64,000 nt of DNA from Cohnella sp. CFH 77786 (GTDB lineage Bacteria > Bacillota > Bacilli > Paenibacillales > Paenibacillaceae): positions 62,001 through 126,000 of the forward strand of contig NZ_WJIB01000003.1 in assembly GCF_019400745.1 (NCBI RefSeq), read 5' to 3'. The notes below the pieces were generated by a model. That model worked only from the letters and a program-made list of their open reading frames with translations, ran no database searches and was not told the DNA's origin. This document shows positions 54,046-62,990 of this stretch, piece after piece. Position 1 is the stretch's first letter. Each line of letters begins with the position of its first letter. The position numbers were made by a program, and so were the translations under genes.

Positions 54046-54136
54046 GATGTTATCCAATCGGGGGCACGTTCGCCGACATGAATCAAGGTGGGGGCACTGC
54101 TGCAGGGCCTCATAACCGGCAAGAGAGGAGAACGAC

Positions 54137-54499
54137 ATGGACAAGAGCAGACGCAAAGAACTGCTTGAGCAGTATAAGGAGATCAAGATTTACATGGGCG
54201 TCGCCCAAATCAAGAATAACGTCAACGGCAAAATCTACATCGACAGCTACCCCAACCTGAAAAACAAATGGTTCACCCTGCGGATGCAGTTGGATATGGG
54301 AAGGTTCGCGAATGCCGGGCTGCAGAAGGATTGGAAGGAATTCGGAGCGGATGCGTTCACCTACGAAGTGTTGGAGCAGAAGGACACCGAGAAGATCGCC
54401 GACATGCGCTGGGAGCTCAAGCAAATCCTGAAGCCGTGGCTGGAGAAGCTGCAGCCCTATGGAGACAGGGGCTATCATAAGCCGCCCGCGGGCAAATGA
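54137..54499 (+). CDS. GIY-YIG nuclease family protein
   Basis: A 120-residue protein with a GIY-YIG-like N-terminal core: the segment IKIYMGVAQIKNNVNGKIYI would supply the two conserved aromatic-glycine strands, and FGADAFTYEVLEQ resembles the next conserved block. In Bacilli such short proteins are widespread and poorly characterised. The canonical Gly-Ile-Tyr/Tyr-Ile-Gly residues are altered (YMG and KIYI), so nuclease activity is doubtful. ATG 54137 follows AGAGAGGAG. It ends at a good terminator before the tandem-repeat array. Confidence 0.7.
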   Translation: MDKSRRKELLEQYKEIKIYMGVAQIKNNVNGKIYIDSYPNLKNKWFTLRMQLDMGRFANAGLQKDWKEFGADAFTYEVLEQKDTEKIADMRWELKQILKPWLEKLQPYGDRGYHKPPAGK

Positions 54500-54507
54500 T
54501 CTTCCTC

Positions 54508-54534
54508 AATCCGGCCCTCAGGGGGCCGGATTTT
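54508..54534 (+). terminator. Terminator after the GIY-YIG gene
   Basis: Perfect stem AATCCGGCCC / GGGCCGGATT with a 5-base loop and TTTT. Confidence 0.88.
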
Positions 54535-54552
54535 CTTCGGGGCCGGATTCGT

Positions 54553-55430
54553 GTTCGCCGAAATAATGTCCCATAGTCACTAATAGTCCTGCCGTACCGT
54601 CTATTCGCCGAAATAATGTCCCTCCGCCACTAATTAGCCTGCCGCACCGTCTATTCGCCGAAATAATGTCCCTCCGCCACTAATAGTCCTGCCGCACCGT
54701 CTGTTCGTCGATATAATGTCCCTCCGCCACTAATTCGTCTGCCGTACCGTCTATTCGCCGAAATAATGTCCCTGCGCCACTAATAGCCTGCCGTACCGTT
54801 TATTCGCCGAAATAATGTCCCTGCGCCACGAATAGTCCTGCCGCACCGTTTATTCGCCGAAATAATGTCCCTGCGCCACTAATAGTCCTGCCGCACCGTC
54901 TATTCGCCGAAATAATGTCCCTCCGCCACTAATAGTCCTGTCGTACCGTCTTCTTGCCGAAATAATGTCCCTGCGCCACGAATAGTCCTGCCATACCGTC
55001 TTCTTGCCGAAATAATGTCCCTGCGCCACGAATAGTCCTGCCATACCGTCTATTCGCCGAAATAATGTCCCTCCGCCACTAATAGTCCTGTCGTACCGTC
55101 TTCTTGCCGAAATAATGTCCCTGCGCCACGAATAGTCCTGCCATACCGTCTATTCGCCGAAATAATGTCCCTGCGCCACTAATTCGTCTGCCGCACCGTC
55201 TATTCGCCGAAATAATGTCCCTTCGCCACTAATTCGTCTGCCGTACCGTCCGTTCGCCGAAATAATGTCCCAGCGCCACTAATAGTCCAGCCGTACCATC
55301 TGTTCGCCGAAATAATGTCCCTCCGCCACTAATTAGCCTGCCGCACCGTCTATTCGCCGAAATAATGTCCCTGCGCCACTAATTAGCCTGCCGCACCGTC
55401 TGTTCGCCGAAATAATGTCCCTCCGCCATT
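54553..55430. repeat. Tandem array of about eighteen 50-bp repeats
   Basis: Direct repeats with a 50-bp period (one or two units are a base off). The best-kept core is CGCCGAAATAATGTCCCT, then a more variable part (CGCCACTAATAGTCCTG, with TAATTCGTCTG and TAATTAGCCTG variants) and CCGTACCGTCTATT. The core recurs at 54562, 54612, 54662, 54712, 54762, 54811 and then every 50 bases to 55411. Variants are shared between units rather than unique, which excludes CRISPR spacers. The period is not a multiple of three, and no unit has a ribosome-binding site, so it is not coding. The function is unknown. Confidence 0.92.
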
Positions 55431-55468
55431 ACAAAATCCGTTCCCTTTGTAAGCGCATCAAAAAAAGA

Positions 55469-55525
55469 TTGACAACGGAGAAATAGGGGTTATAGAATAA
55501 AGAAAAACGATTACGTAAACGTTTT
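55469..55525 (+). promoter_or_regulatory. Promoter and operator of the fructan-locus lacI gene
   Basis: TTGACA at 55469-55474 with a possible -10 TAGAAT (55493-55498, 18-base spacer) or TATAGA (55491-55496, 16-base spacer). A 22-base near-palindrome at 55504-55525, centred on TTACGTAA with AAAACG and CGTTTT ends and one mismatch, recurs as a perfect palindrome at 56595-56616. A cre-like TTTGTAAGCGCATCA lies upstream near 55447-55461. Confidence 0.7.
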
Positions 55526-55549
55526 TTTAGGCGCATTCGAGGTGAAACC

Positions 55550-56554
55550 ATGGCAGACATCAAGCAGGTAGCCGAAAGGGCCGGCGTATCCATCGCGACC
55601 GTTTCCCACGTCATCAACCATACGCGTTTCGTGTCCGAGAGCACGAAGAACAAGGTGCACCGGGCCATGGAGGAACTGGATTACCAGCCCAACTCCTTGG
55701 CTCGAAGCCTTCGGAATCAGAAGACGAAGACGATCGGCTTGATCGTTCCGATTTTGCCCTCGGATACTTCCAATTTCTTCTTCATGACGATTGCGCAGGG
55801 CATTCAGAAAGCGCTGAAACGTCACGGTTACCAGGTGTTGATGAGCAACAACTCGACCGAAGAGCTGGAGGAAGAGAAGGAGCAGATCAGGCTTTTCAAT
55901 TCGAAGCAGATTGACGGACTCATCATTGCTTCCATTGCCGATGAAGTGAGCTACTTGAAGGACACGGTCCGTTCCCATTACCCGGTCGTGTTCATCGATC
56001 GCAAGCCGATAGGCTACAATGGCGACTTCGTGTTGGCGGACGGCTTCGGCGGTTCCTTGCAAGCGGTTCAGACGCTGATCGAGAGAGGGCACAGACGGAT
56101 CGGATTCATTACCGGGGGACTTGGCATCTCCACCAGCAACGAGAGGTTGAACGGTTACAGGCAGGCGCTGGCCGAGCATGGCATCGCCTTCGACCCTTCT
56201 TTGGTGAAAGTAGCGCATTCCAATTACGAAAGCGGATACGAAAGCGCGAAAGAGCTGCTCGCCCAAAACGAAATCACGGCTTTGTTCGTGGCCAACAACG
56301 TATTGACGATGGGGGCGGTAGGATATCTTCAGGAACGCCAGATCCGAATTCCGGAGGAGCTCGCGGTCATCGGATTCGACGATTACGATTGGACCAAGAT
56401 CACCACGCCGCCATTGACCGTGATTCGGCAGCCCTCTTTTGAAATCGGGGAGAAAGCGGCGGAAGTGATGCTGAAGAGAATCGAAAATCCGGATCAAGCG
56501 GATTTTCACGAATATCGTCTTCCGACGATGCTGGTGATGAGGGGCTCGTGTTAG
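55550..56554 (+). CDS. LacI-family regulator of the fructan/fructoside locus
   Basis: A 334-residue LacI/GalR repressor with helix-turn-helix DIKQVAERAGVSIATVSHVI, hinge region NSLARSLRNQ and sensor domain (TIGLIVPILPSDTSNFFFMT, ERGHRRIGFITGG, VIGFDDYDWTKITTPP). ATG 55550 follows GAGGTG. Near-identical palindromes flank the gene (55504-55525 and 56595-56616), the second in front of the importer operon, so it most likely represses itself and the locus until a fructo-oligosaccharide-derived inducer appears. Confidence 0.88.
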   Translation: MADIKQVAERAGVSIATVSHVINHTRFVSESTKNKVHRAMEELDYQPNSLARSLRNQKTKTIGLIVPILPSDTSNFFFMTIAQGIQKALKRHGYQVLMSNNSTEELEEEKEQIRLFNSKQIDGLIIASIADEVSYLKDTVRSHYPVVFIDRKPIGYNGDFVLADGFGGSLQAVQTLIERGHRRIGFITGGLGISTSNERLNGYRQALAEHGIAFDPSLVKVAHSNYESGYESAKELLAQNEITALFVANNVLTMGAVGYLQERQIRIPEELAVIGFDDYDWTKITTPPLTVIRQPSFEIGEKAAEVMLKRIENPDQADFHEYRLPTMLVMRGSC

Positions 56555-56594
56555 CTGACCGGCGAAATGCGGGCTTTCTTTTTTAAGATTCATA

Positions 56595-56616
56595 AAAACG
56601 TTTACGTAAACGTTTT
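56595..56616 (+). promoter_or_regulatory. Perfect 22-bp LacI-type operator
   Basis: Left half AAAACGTTTAC and right half GTAAACGTTTT form an exact palindrome. It lies 40 bases after the regulator's stop and ahead of the permease operon, matching the site at 55504-55525 except for one base. Confidence 0.8.
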
Positions 56617-56632
56617 ACAAAGAGAATTACCA

Positions 56633-56889
56633 GGGGCTCCCCCAAAAGTAATCGGAATTCGCTACAAAGGTATGCGTCACTTTTGGGGGATATTTTCCGC
56701 GGGGCTCCCCCAAAAGTAATCGGAATTCGCTACAAAGGTATGCGTCACTTTTGGGGGATATTTTCCGCGGGGCTCCCCCAAAAGTAATCGGAATTCGCTG
56801 CAAAGGTATGCATCACTTTTGGGGGATATTTTCCGCGGGGCTCCCCCAAAAGCAATCGGAATTCGCTGCAAAGCTTCGCGTCGCTTTTG
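56633..56889. repeat. Four tandem 68-bp hairpin repeats in the permease leader
   Basis: Units begin at 56633, 56701, 56769 and 56837. Units 1 and 2 are identical, unit 3 has three changes and unit 4 is more diverged and partial. Each unit holds a 12-bp inverted repeat, TCCCCCAAAAGT with ACTTTTGGGGGA, around a loop that itself contains CGCTAC-aaag-GTA-t-GCG pairing. In unit 4 the top pair changes on both arms (AAAAGC with GCTTTT), keeping the stem. Its right end (TTTTGGAGGAG) runs into the permease ribosome-binding region, so the hairpins are probably transcribed in the 5' leader. Confidence 0.85.
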
Positions 56890-56915
56890 GAGGAGTATGA
56901 GGAGGGGGAGACAGC

Positions 56916-57875
56916 ATGATTCGTTCCGGGGAGTCCGCGATTCGGGTGAAGCCGGCGGCGACGAAAGTCAAAAGCAACCGGATGAAGAGAATTCTGGTCA
57001 ATTGGGAATTGTATTTGCTCATATCGCTTCCGGTCGCATACTTTATCATTTTCCGGTACATGCCCATGTACGGGGTTCAGATCGCTTTCAAGGATTTCTC
57101 CGCCGGTTTGGGGATCTGGGACAGCCCGTGGGTAGGGTTCAAACACTTCGAACGATTCTTCCATTCCTACAACTTCGAGCAGGTTCTCACAAACACGATT
57201 TATTTGAGCCTTCTTCTGCTCGCCATCGCTTTTCCGATTCCGATCCTGATCGCCCTGATGCTGAATCAGGTGGGGAACAGGAAGCTCAAAAAATTCATGC
57301 AAACGTCGATCTACGCGCCCTACTTCATTTCGACCGTTGTTCTGATCGGCATGGTATTCGTGTTCCTGTCCCCGAACAGCGGCATCGTCAACCATATCAT
57401 CAAGGCGTTCGGCGGGGAGCCGGTCATGTTCATGGCGACTTCCGAATGGTTTCGGCCGATCTACGTCTTCACCGATGTGTGGCAAAATACCGGCTTCGCC
57501 TCCATTATCTACTTGGCTGCTCTGGCCGCCATCGATCCTCATTTGCACGAAGCGGCCGTCGTTGACGGAGCCAGCAAGTGGCAGAGGGTCCGGCATATCG
57601 ATATTCCGGGAATTACGCCTACCATCGTGGTGCTTTTCATCTTGGCCGTCGGCAATCTGATGAATATCGGCTTCGAAAAGGTGTTTCTGATGCAAACGGA
57701 TATGAATGTGGACACATCCGAAGTCATTCCGACTTACGTATACAAGATCGGGATTCAGCGGGCGCAATACAGCTTCTCGGCGGCGATCGGCCTGTTTAAT
57801 GCGGTCATCAACCTGGTCTTGCTGGTGTTCGTCAACCGGGCGGTGAAAAAAATGAGCGGCAACGGCTTGTTCTAA
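56916..57875 (+). CDS. Sugar ABC transporter permease (LplB type)
   Basis: A 319-residue CUT1 permease of the LplB/YtcP-partner group common in Paenibacillus. It has six helices; the first follows a basic segment (SNRMKRILVNWELYLLISLP), and the phrase YMPMYGVQIAFKDFSAGLGI is a family mark. The EAA loop reads HLHEAAVVDGASKWQRVRHIDIPG. ATG 56916 follows GGAGGGGGAG. It follows the tandem hairpin array and precedes the damaged partner permease by 16 bases. Confidence 0.88.
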   Translation: MIRSGESAIRVKPAATKVKSNRMKRILVNWELYLLISLPVAYFIIFRYMPMYGVQIAFKDFSAGLGIWDSPWVGFKHFERFFHSYNFEQVLTNTIYLSLLLLAIAFPIPILIALMLNQVGNRKLKKFMQTSIYAPYFISTVVLIGMVFVFLSPNSGIVNHIIKAFGGEPVMFMATSEWFRPIYVFTDVWQNTGFASIIYLAALAAIDPHLHEAAVVDGASKWQRVRHIDIPGITPTIVVLFILAVGNLMNIGFEKVFLMQTDMNVDTSEVIPTYVYKIGIQRAQYSFSAAIGLFNAVINLVLLVFVNRAVKKMSGNGLF

Positions 57876-57891
57876 AAGGAGTGGACCGGAC

Positions 57892-58781
57892 ATGCTTACC
57901 TTCAAACGAAAATCGGCGAGCGACATTGCGTTCGACATCGTCAATTACACGCTTCTCATCGGGTTTACACTCCTGATCCTGTATCCGCTTTACTTTATTT
58001 TCATCGCTTCCTTCAGCGATCCGAACCGCGTCAGCTCCGGCGACATTTGGTTGATCCCCCGGGGAATCACGTTTGAAGGATACCAGCGGATCTTGGCGGA
58101 CGGCTCGATCTGGCTCGGCTATCGGAATTCGCTTATATACGCGCTTTTGGCTGCCCTCATCGGCACGGCGCTTGCGATCATGGCGGCTTACCCCTTGTCT
58201 CGGAAGGATTTCTACGGCAGAAACGTATTGATGCTATTCTTCGCGATCACCTTGTTTTTTAACGGGGGACTCATCCCGACCTATCTGCTCGTTAAAGATT
58301 TACACATGATGAATACGATCTGGCCTGTCGTTCTCCTTACGGCTGTCGACGCTTTCGTCATCATCATTGCCAGAACCTTCTTCCAGGGTCTTCCCGAAGA
58401 AATCCGCGAATCGGCGAGCATGGACGGATGCTCGAACCTGAGATACGTCTGGAGCTTCGTTCTGCCGTTATCGAAACGATCATTGCCGTGCTTGTGCTGT
58501 TCGCGATCGTGAGGCAGTGGAACGGATTTTTCGACGCGCTCATTTACCTCAAGGACGCGAGCAAATTTCCGCTGCAGCTGATTCTGCGCAACATTCTGAT
58601 CGCGAACCAACCGAGCGGTGCTATGGTGTCGGATACCCTTAATGCTGTCGAGCAGCAGCGGATTGTCGGATTGATCAAATACGGGGTCATTATCGTGGCT
58701 GCGCTTCCGCTCCTGATCCTGTATCCGTTCCTTCAGCGCTACTTCGTGCAAGGCGTGTTCATCGGTTCGGTCAAAGGCTGA
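57892..58781 (+). pseudogene. Sugar ABC transporter permease (LplC/YtcP type), broken by a one-base deletion
   Basis: Together the two frames encode a complete LplC-type permease of about 296 residues. Frame 1 runs from ATG 57892 through six-helix core features (YPLYFIFIASFSDPNRVSSG, ESASMDGCSNLRYVWSFVLP) and then ends in a foreign tail at 58512. The second frame supplies IIAVLVLFAIVRQWNGFFDA to the normal end VQGVFIGSVKG at 58781. The break is at about 58474-58480, where AAACGATC stands for an expected AAACCGATC encoding Lys-Pro-Ile after LPLS. One missing C explains it. It may be a real mutation or a sequencing error; the partner genes are intact. Confidence 0.8.
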
Positions 58782-58900
58782 TCGATGACGCCGGCCGCCC
58801 GCTCATTAAAGGGGGTGATTCTTGCTCGTTCGAAAAAAACGAGTAAGAGGTACTAACGATTTTGCAAATGCAAGCAAGAATAAGGGAGGTTCACCAGCAG

Positions 58901-60565
58901 ATGAAAAGAAAATCGACTTTCGCTTTGGCAACCCTCATGTCTTTGACCCTGGTATTGGCGGCATGCAGCGGCGGCAAGAACGAGGAGACGGCATCTCCTT
59001 CGGCAAGCGCTTCGGCAACCCCAAGTACGTCGGCAAGCGCATCGCCGGCCGAATCCGGCGGAGTATTCCCGCTCAAGGACAAATTGACGCTGAAAGCAGT
59101 CGCGCACAGACCGCCGCTCGGGCCCGCGGACTTCAACCAACAACCGCTGATTCAAGAGCTTGAGAAAAGCACGAACGTTCATGTCGAATGGGATACGACC
59201 ATTGACAACGACTATATCGAGAAGCGCAACCTGCTGCTGGCGAGCGGCAACCTTCCCGACTTCTTCTTTAGCGGCCGTTTCTCGGATACCGAGCTGTTGA
59301 AATACGGCCAAGACGGCACGCTCATTCCGCTTAACGATCTGATCGAGAAACACATGCCGAATTTGAAGGCGATCTTGGACAGCCGGCCGGATATCAAAGC
59401 GTCGATTACGGCACCGGATGGCAATATCTACTCGCTGCCGCAAGGCGAAGAGCTTGGCTCCGGGCAGGAAGAGATCGGCGCGAATCCGGACTTCCTCTAT
59501 ATCAACAAAGATTGGCTGGACAAGCTGAAGCTGCAAATGCCGACGACGATGGACGAATTTACGGCCGTATTGAAGGCGTTCAAGACGCAAGATCCGAACG
59601 GCAACGGCAAGCCGGACGAAATTCCGCTGACGTACATCGACAATTTCTGGACCGGCGATATCGGCGTCCTGTTCGGAGCTTTCGGGGTGCCGGACAAAAC
59701 GTATCGCCCGAACAACCCGACGTTTATCGATCACCTGAACGTGGTGAACGGGAAAGTCACCCTCTCCGCTCAGCAAGAAGGCTTCAAGCAAGCGGTGTCT
59801 TATTTGCACAACTGGTTCAAAGACGGTTTGGTAGACCTGGATGCCTTCACGCACGATTACGATTCCTACTTCGCAAGAGGCAAGACGCAAGACGAGACGA
59901 TCGGCGCCCTGATCTGGTGGGACAAAAACGACGTGGTCGGTCCCGAAAGAGGCGAGCATTGGGTCATCGTGCCTCCGTTCAAAGACATGGTCGTCAAATG
60001 GAACAACGGCGGCGGTATCGGCCGCGACGGCGTGACGATCACCAAAGACAATAAAAACCCGGATATTACCGCGGCATGGCTGGACTCCTTCTACGAGCCC
60101 TCGATGGCGGCCCAAGCCCGCTTCGGTCCGATCGGCGTTTGGTTCGACAAAGACGCCGGCGGCAAGCTGATTCAGAAGACCGTAGAGAACCCGGGCGAGT
60201 TCAGACAGAAATCGGCCGTCACGAACGGCATCGGTCTTCTCCTGACCTCCATGAAGGACAAAGTCGACTATGTCGAGCCGCGCGCGCAGCAACGGATTGA
60301 CGACAGCATCAAATATTACGTTCCGCAAATGGAAAAAGAAAAATTCCCGAACCTCTTCTTCAAACCGGAGGAGTTGGAAGTCATCGATCGTCTGAAACCG
60401 GATATTTCCAACTACATCAACAAAATGCGGGCCAAATGGCTGTTGAAAGGCGGCGTTGAAGAGGAGTGGGACGAATTCCAGAAGACCCTGGACAAAATGG
60501 GTGTCCAAGATCTGCTGAAAGCTCACCAATCCGCTTACGACCGTTATTTAGCGTCGACGAAATAA
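58901..60565 (+). CDS. Sugar ABC transporter substrate-binding lipoprotein (LplA type)
   Basis: A 554-residue extracellular binding protein, in the larger LplA size class. The signal peptide ends with lipobox LVLAAC, followed by a Ser/Ala/Thr/Pro linker to about residue 55. Mature features include HVEWDTTIDNDYIEKRNLLL, LPDFFFSGRFSDTELLKYGQ, LIEKHMPNLKAILDSRPDI and a calcium-like loop QDPNGNGKPDEIPLTY. ATG 58901 follows AAGGGAGG. With the permeases it would import an oligosaccharide, presumably fructan-derived because GH32 and fructokinase genes follow. No ATPase is encoded. Confidence 0.87.
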   Translation: MKRKSTFALATLMSLTLVLAACSGGKNEETASPSASASATPSTSASASPAESGGVFPLKDKLTLKAVAHRPPLGPADFNQQPLIQELEKSTNVHVEWDTTIDNDYIEKRNLLLASGNLPDFFFSGRFSDTELLKYGQDGTLIPLNDLIEKHMPNLKAILDSRPDIKASITAPDGNIYSLPQGEELGSGQEEIGANPDFLYINKDWLDKLKLQMPTTMDEFTAVLKAFKTQDPNGNGKPDEIPLTYIDNFWTGDIGVLFGAFGVPDKTYRPNNPTFIDHLNVVNGKVTLSAQQEGFKQAVSYLHNWFKDGLVDLDAFTHDYDSYFARGKTQDETIGALIWWDKNDVVGPERGEHWVIVPPFKDMVVKWNNGGGIGRDGVTITKDNKNPDITAAWLDSFYEPSMAAQARFGPIGVWFDKDAGGKLIQKTVENPGEFRQKSAVTNGIGLLLTSMKDKVDYVEPRAQQRIDDSIKYYVPQMEKEKFPNLFFKPEELEVIDRLKPDISNYINKMRAKWLLKGGVEEEWDEFQKTLDKMGVQDLLKAHQSAYDRYLASTK

Positions 60566-60594
60566 GCATCCGTACATGAGAAGTCTATCGAAGG

Positions 60595-60630
60595 CTGGCC
60601 GGAACAACGGGTATCGTCCGTTCCGGCTAG
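60595..60630 (+). terminator. Intercistronic hairpin after binding-protein gene
   Basis: Arms GCCGGAAC (60598-60605) and GTTCCGGC (60620-60627), extended by CT/AG with one unpaired base, around a 14-base loop and without a T-run. Likely an attenuator or message stabiliser. Confidence 0.5.
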
Positions 60631-60672
60631 TCTCCTATTACTCGTGCAAAGACAAAGGATAGGAGGATAAGA

Positions 60673-62934
60673 GTGACGCGAGCAGCCCCAAACGAGCATT
60701 CTTTGATTGTCAGCTGGCCGTTCGACGAAGGGCAAGGAAACATGGCAAGAGACATTGTGTCCGGCAAGGATGACTGCATTGCATTTGCGCTGGGCAGGGG
60801 ACGGTTTCAGCCGCCCCGGCATCCGGTTTGGCGTCCGGGAATATCCGGAACCGCCCTTTCGTTCGACGGGTATTCCACCTATATCCGCCGTTCGTCCGGC
60901 GAGGCAGGGAAACCGGCAGACGCATTGACGATCACCGCGTGGATTGCGCCTCGCACTTATGACATCGACCATGATCACCGGCTCTGCCCCATCGTGAACC
61001 AGCATAATCGAGAACTTCGGCAAGGCTACGCATTCGGGCTCTACAAACACGGTTCCTGGTCGTTGCAGCTGGGGCTCGGCGACGAATGGGTCGAAGTCTG
61101 GTGCCACGACCAGCCGATTCGGAAAAACCGGTGGTCGTTCGTGGCCGCCACCTATGATAAGGGAAACGGAACATTAAAGCTGTATCTCGACGGAGAAGAA
61201 GCGGCCCGTTTGACGCATCCGGCGCCGGCAAGCATTACGCCGTGCGAAGCCGATTTGCTCGTCGGGCGCCATAACGAAGAGGAGGTGCTCGTCGGGCCTT
61301 TCGTCAAGAATCACTTCGACGGGCTCATGGATGAAGTCCGAATCCATGCAAGGAGCCTGAGCGGGGAAGAGGTATTCCGCCTTTATCGGGAGGCTCTGGA
61401 ACCGCACGGCGGACAAATTCCGGAAATCCCTTGGGAGGACTTGGTCCTCCCGCGCGAGCTCTTCAGCGGGGACCGGCATCGGCCCGGGTTCCATCTGGGC
61501 CCTCCGGGTCACTGGATGAACGAGCCCCATGCTCCGATCTATTTTAACGGACGCTATCATTTATTCTACCAATCCAATCCGAAAGGCCCTTTCTGGCAAT
61601 CGATCCACTGGGGGCATTGGGTAAGCGAGGATTTGATCCGATGGCGGGACTTGCCGCCGGCGCTGGCTCCGGAACCGGGAATCGATCCTGACGGCATCTG
61701 GTCGGGGAGCGCGGCGCTGGACGAGAACGGGGTGCCGGCACTCTTTTATACGGCCGGGAACTTCAGCCTGAATCCGGATCAATGCGTCGCATTGGCCAGG
61801 AGCACGTATCCCGAAGACGGAGATGTGGACTTGGTCCGGTGGACGAAACGGCAGACGCCGCTCGCCACGTTGCCGCAAGACGACGAAGTGCTGCCCGGAT
61901 TTTTCCGGGATCCGTTCGTTTGGAAGGAAGGCGGCCGCTGGATCATGTTGGTCGGCGGCGGCCTGCAGGGGCTGGGCGGAACGGCATTCGTCTATGTCTC
62001 GGAGAACATGGAAGATTGGGCTTACAAGGGCCTGTTCTGCGTCAGCGATTACGCGAAGTATCCGTTTCTGGGAACGGGCTGGGAATTGCCTGTGCTGCTG
62101 CCGTTGAAGCGGGATGGGGCCGATACCGGCAAGCATATTTTCCTGATCAGCCCGTGGGGCCCCGGAGCGAACAAGGTCGTTCATTATTGGATCGGTATGT
62201 TCGACGCCGCGAACCTCCGGTTCGTACCGGACGAGGAGGAGCCGCGGCAGATCGACGCCGGTGACTTCCATTTTTCGGGACCGAGCGGCATGGTCGATCC
62301 GGTCACGGGACGGACCTTGCTGTTCACGATCGCCCAAGGGGAACGAACGCTCGAAGGCGAATTCGACAGCGGTTGGGCGCATAGCGGGGGGTTGCCGCTC
62401 CAGCTCAGCCTGCGGGAAGACGGCCGGCTGGGGGTCGAGCCGATCCGGGAGATCGAGCAATTGCGCGACAGGCTGTTGCTTCAGCTTGCGGATGTATCGC
62501 TGGAAGAGGCGAATCGGCGGCTTCAGGATATTCGCGGGGATATGCTGGAAATCGAAGTAGCCTTCCATTTCGGTTCCGCTAACGCTAACCGTTATGGCGT
62601 TTCGGTTCGGCGTTCGCCGGGGGGAGAAGAAGCGACGGATCTCTATTACGATCGGCTTCGGGAACGGCTCGGCGCAGACCGAAACCGCTCGACAATGGAT
62701 GCTAAGGAACGGACGACCGGCATTCAGGAAGGCGCACTAGAATTGCGGGGCGTGCCGCTGCGTCTGCGGATCTTCGTCGACCGCTCCCTTATCGAAGCCT
62801 ACGCGAACGGATTGAAAAGCCTCACGACACGAACCTATCCTTCCCGTATCGATGCAGATGGCATCCGGCTGTTCGCGGACGGGGATCTGCGGATCGAATC
62901 CCTTCGGGTTTGGAGCATGCAGCCGATTTTTTGA
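60673..62934 (+). CDS. LamG-domain GH32 enzyme (fructan/fructoside hydrolase family)
   Basis: A 753-residue two-part protein without a signal peptide, so probably cytoplasmic. Residues about 10-240 form a LamG/concanavalin-like domain (SLIVSWPFDEGQGNMARDIV, ALSFDGYSTYIRRSS, FVAATYDKGNGTLKLYLDGE). From about residue 270 comes a GH32 five-bladed propeller and beta-sandwich: WMNEPHAPIYFNGRYHLFYQ, FFRDPFVW with transition-state Asp413, and GWELPVLLP with the acid/base Glu471. The usual nucleophile Asp of WMNDPNG is replaced by Glu284. GTG 60673 follows AGGAGGATAAGA. It should cleave imported fructosides, if active. Confidence 0.85.
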   Translation: MTRAAPNEHSLIVSWPFDEGQGNMARDIVSGKDDCIAFALGRGRFQPPRHPVWRPGISGTALSFDGYSTYIRRSSGEAGKPADALTITAWIAPRTYDIDHDHRLCPIVNQHNRELRQGYAFGLYKHGSWSLQLGLGDEWVEVWCHDQPIRKNRWSFVAATYDKGNGTLKLYLDGEEAARLTHPAPASITPCEADLLVGRHNEEEVLVGPFVKNHFDGLMDEVRIHARSLSGEEVFRLYREALEPHGGQIPEIPWEDLVLPRELFSGDRHRPGFHLGPPGHWMNEPHAPIYFNGRYHLFYQSNPKGPFWQSIHWGHWVSEDLIRWRDLPPALAPEPGIDPDGIWSGSAALDENGVPALFYTAGNFSLNPDQCVALARSTYPEDGDVDLVRWTKRQTPLATLPQDDEVLPGFFRDPFVWKEGGRWIMLVGGGLQGLGGTAFVYVSENMEDWAYKGLFCVSDYAKYPFLGTGWELPVLLPLKRDGADTGKHIFLISPWGPGANKVVHYWIGMFDAANLRFVPDEEEPRQIDAGDFHFSGPSGMVDPVTGRTLLFTIAQGERTLEGEFDSGWAHSGGLPLQLSLREDGRLGVEPIREIEQLRDRLLLQLADVSLEEANRRLQDIRGDMLEIEVAFHFGSANANRYGVSVRRSPGGEEATDLYYDRLRERLGADRNRSTMDAKERTTGIQEGALELRGVPLRLRIFVDRSLIEAYANGLKSLTTRTYPSRIDADGIRLFADGDLRIESLRVWSMQPIF

Positions 62935-62990
62935 ACCGTAAAACATAGAGAAATTAAACCTATACCCGAGATCATAGGTGGTGGAGAGAG

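Noticed and set aside
54850..55044. Minus-strand ORF inside the 50-bp repeats
   Set aside because: It exists only because three repeat units happen to stay open; the period is not a multiple of three and there is no start signal.
54553..55430. CRISPR array
   Set aside because: The unit is a 50-bp direct repeat with variants shared among units. There are no unique spacers and no cas genes nearby.
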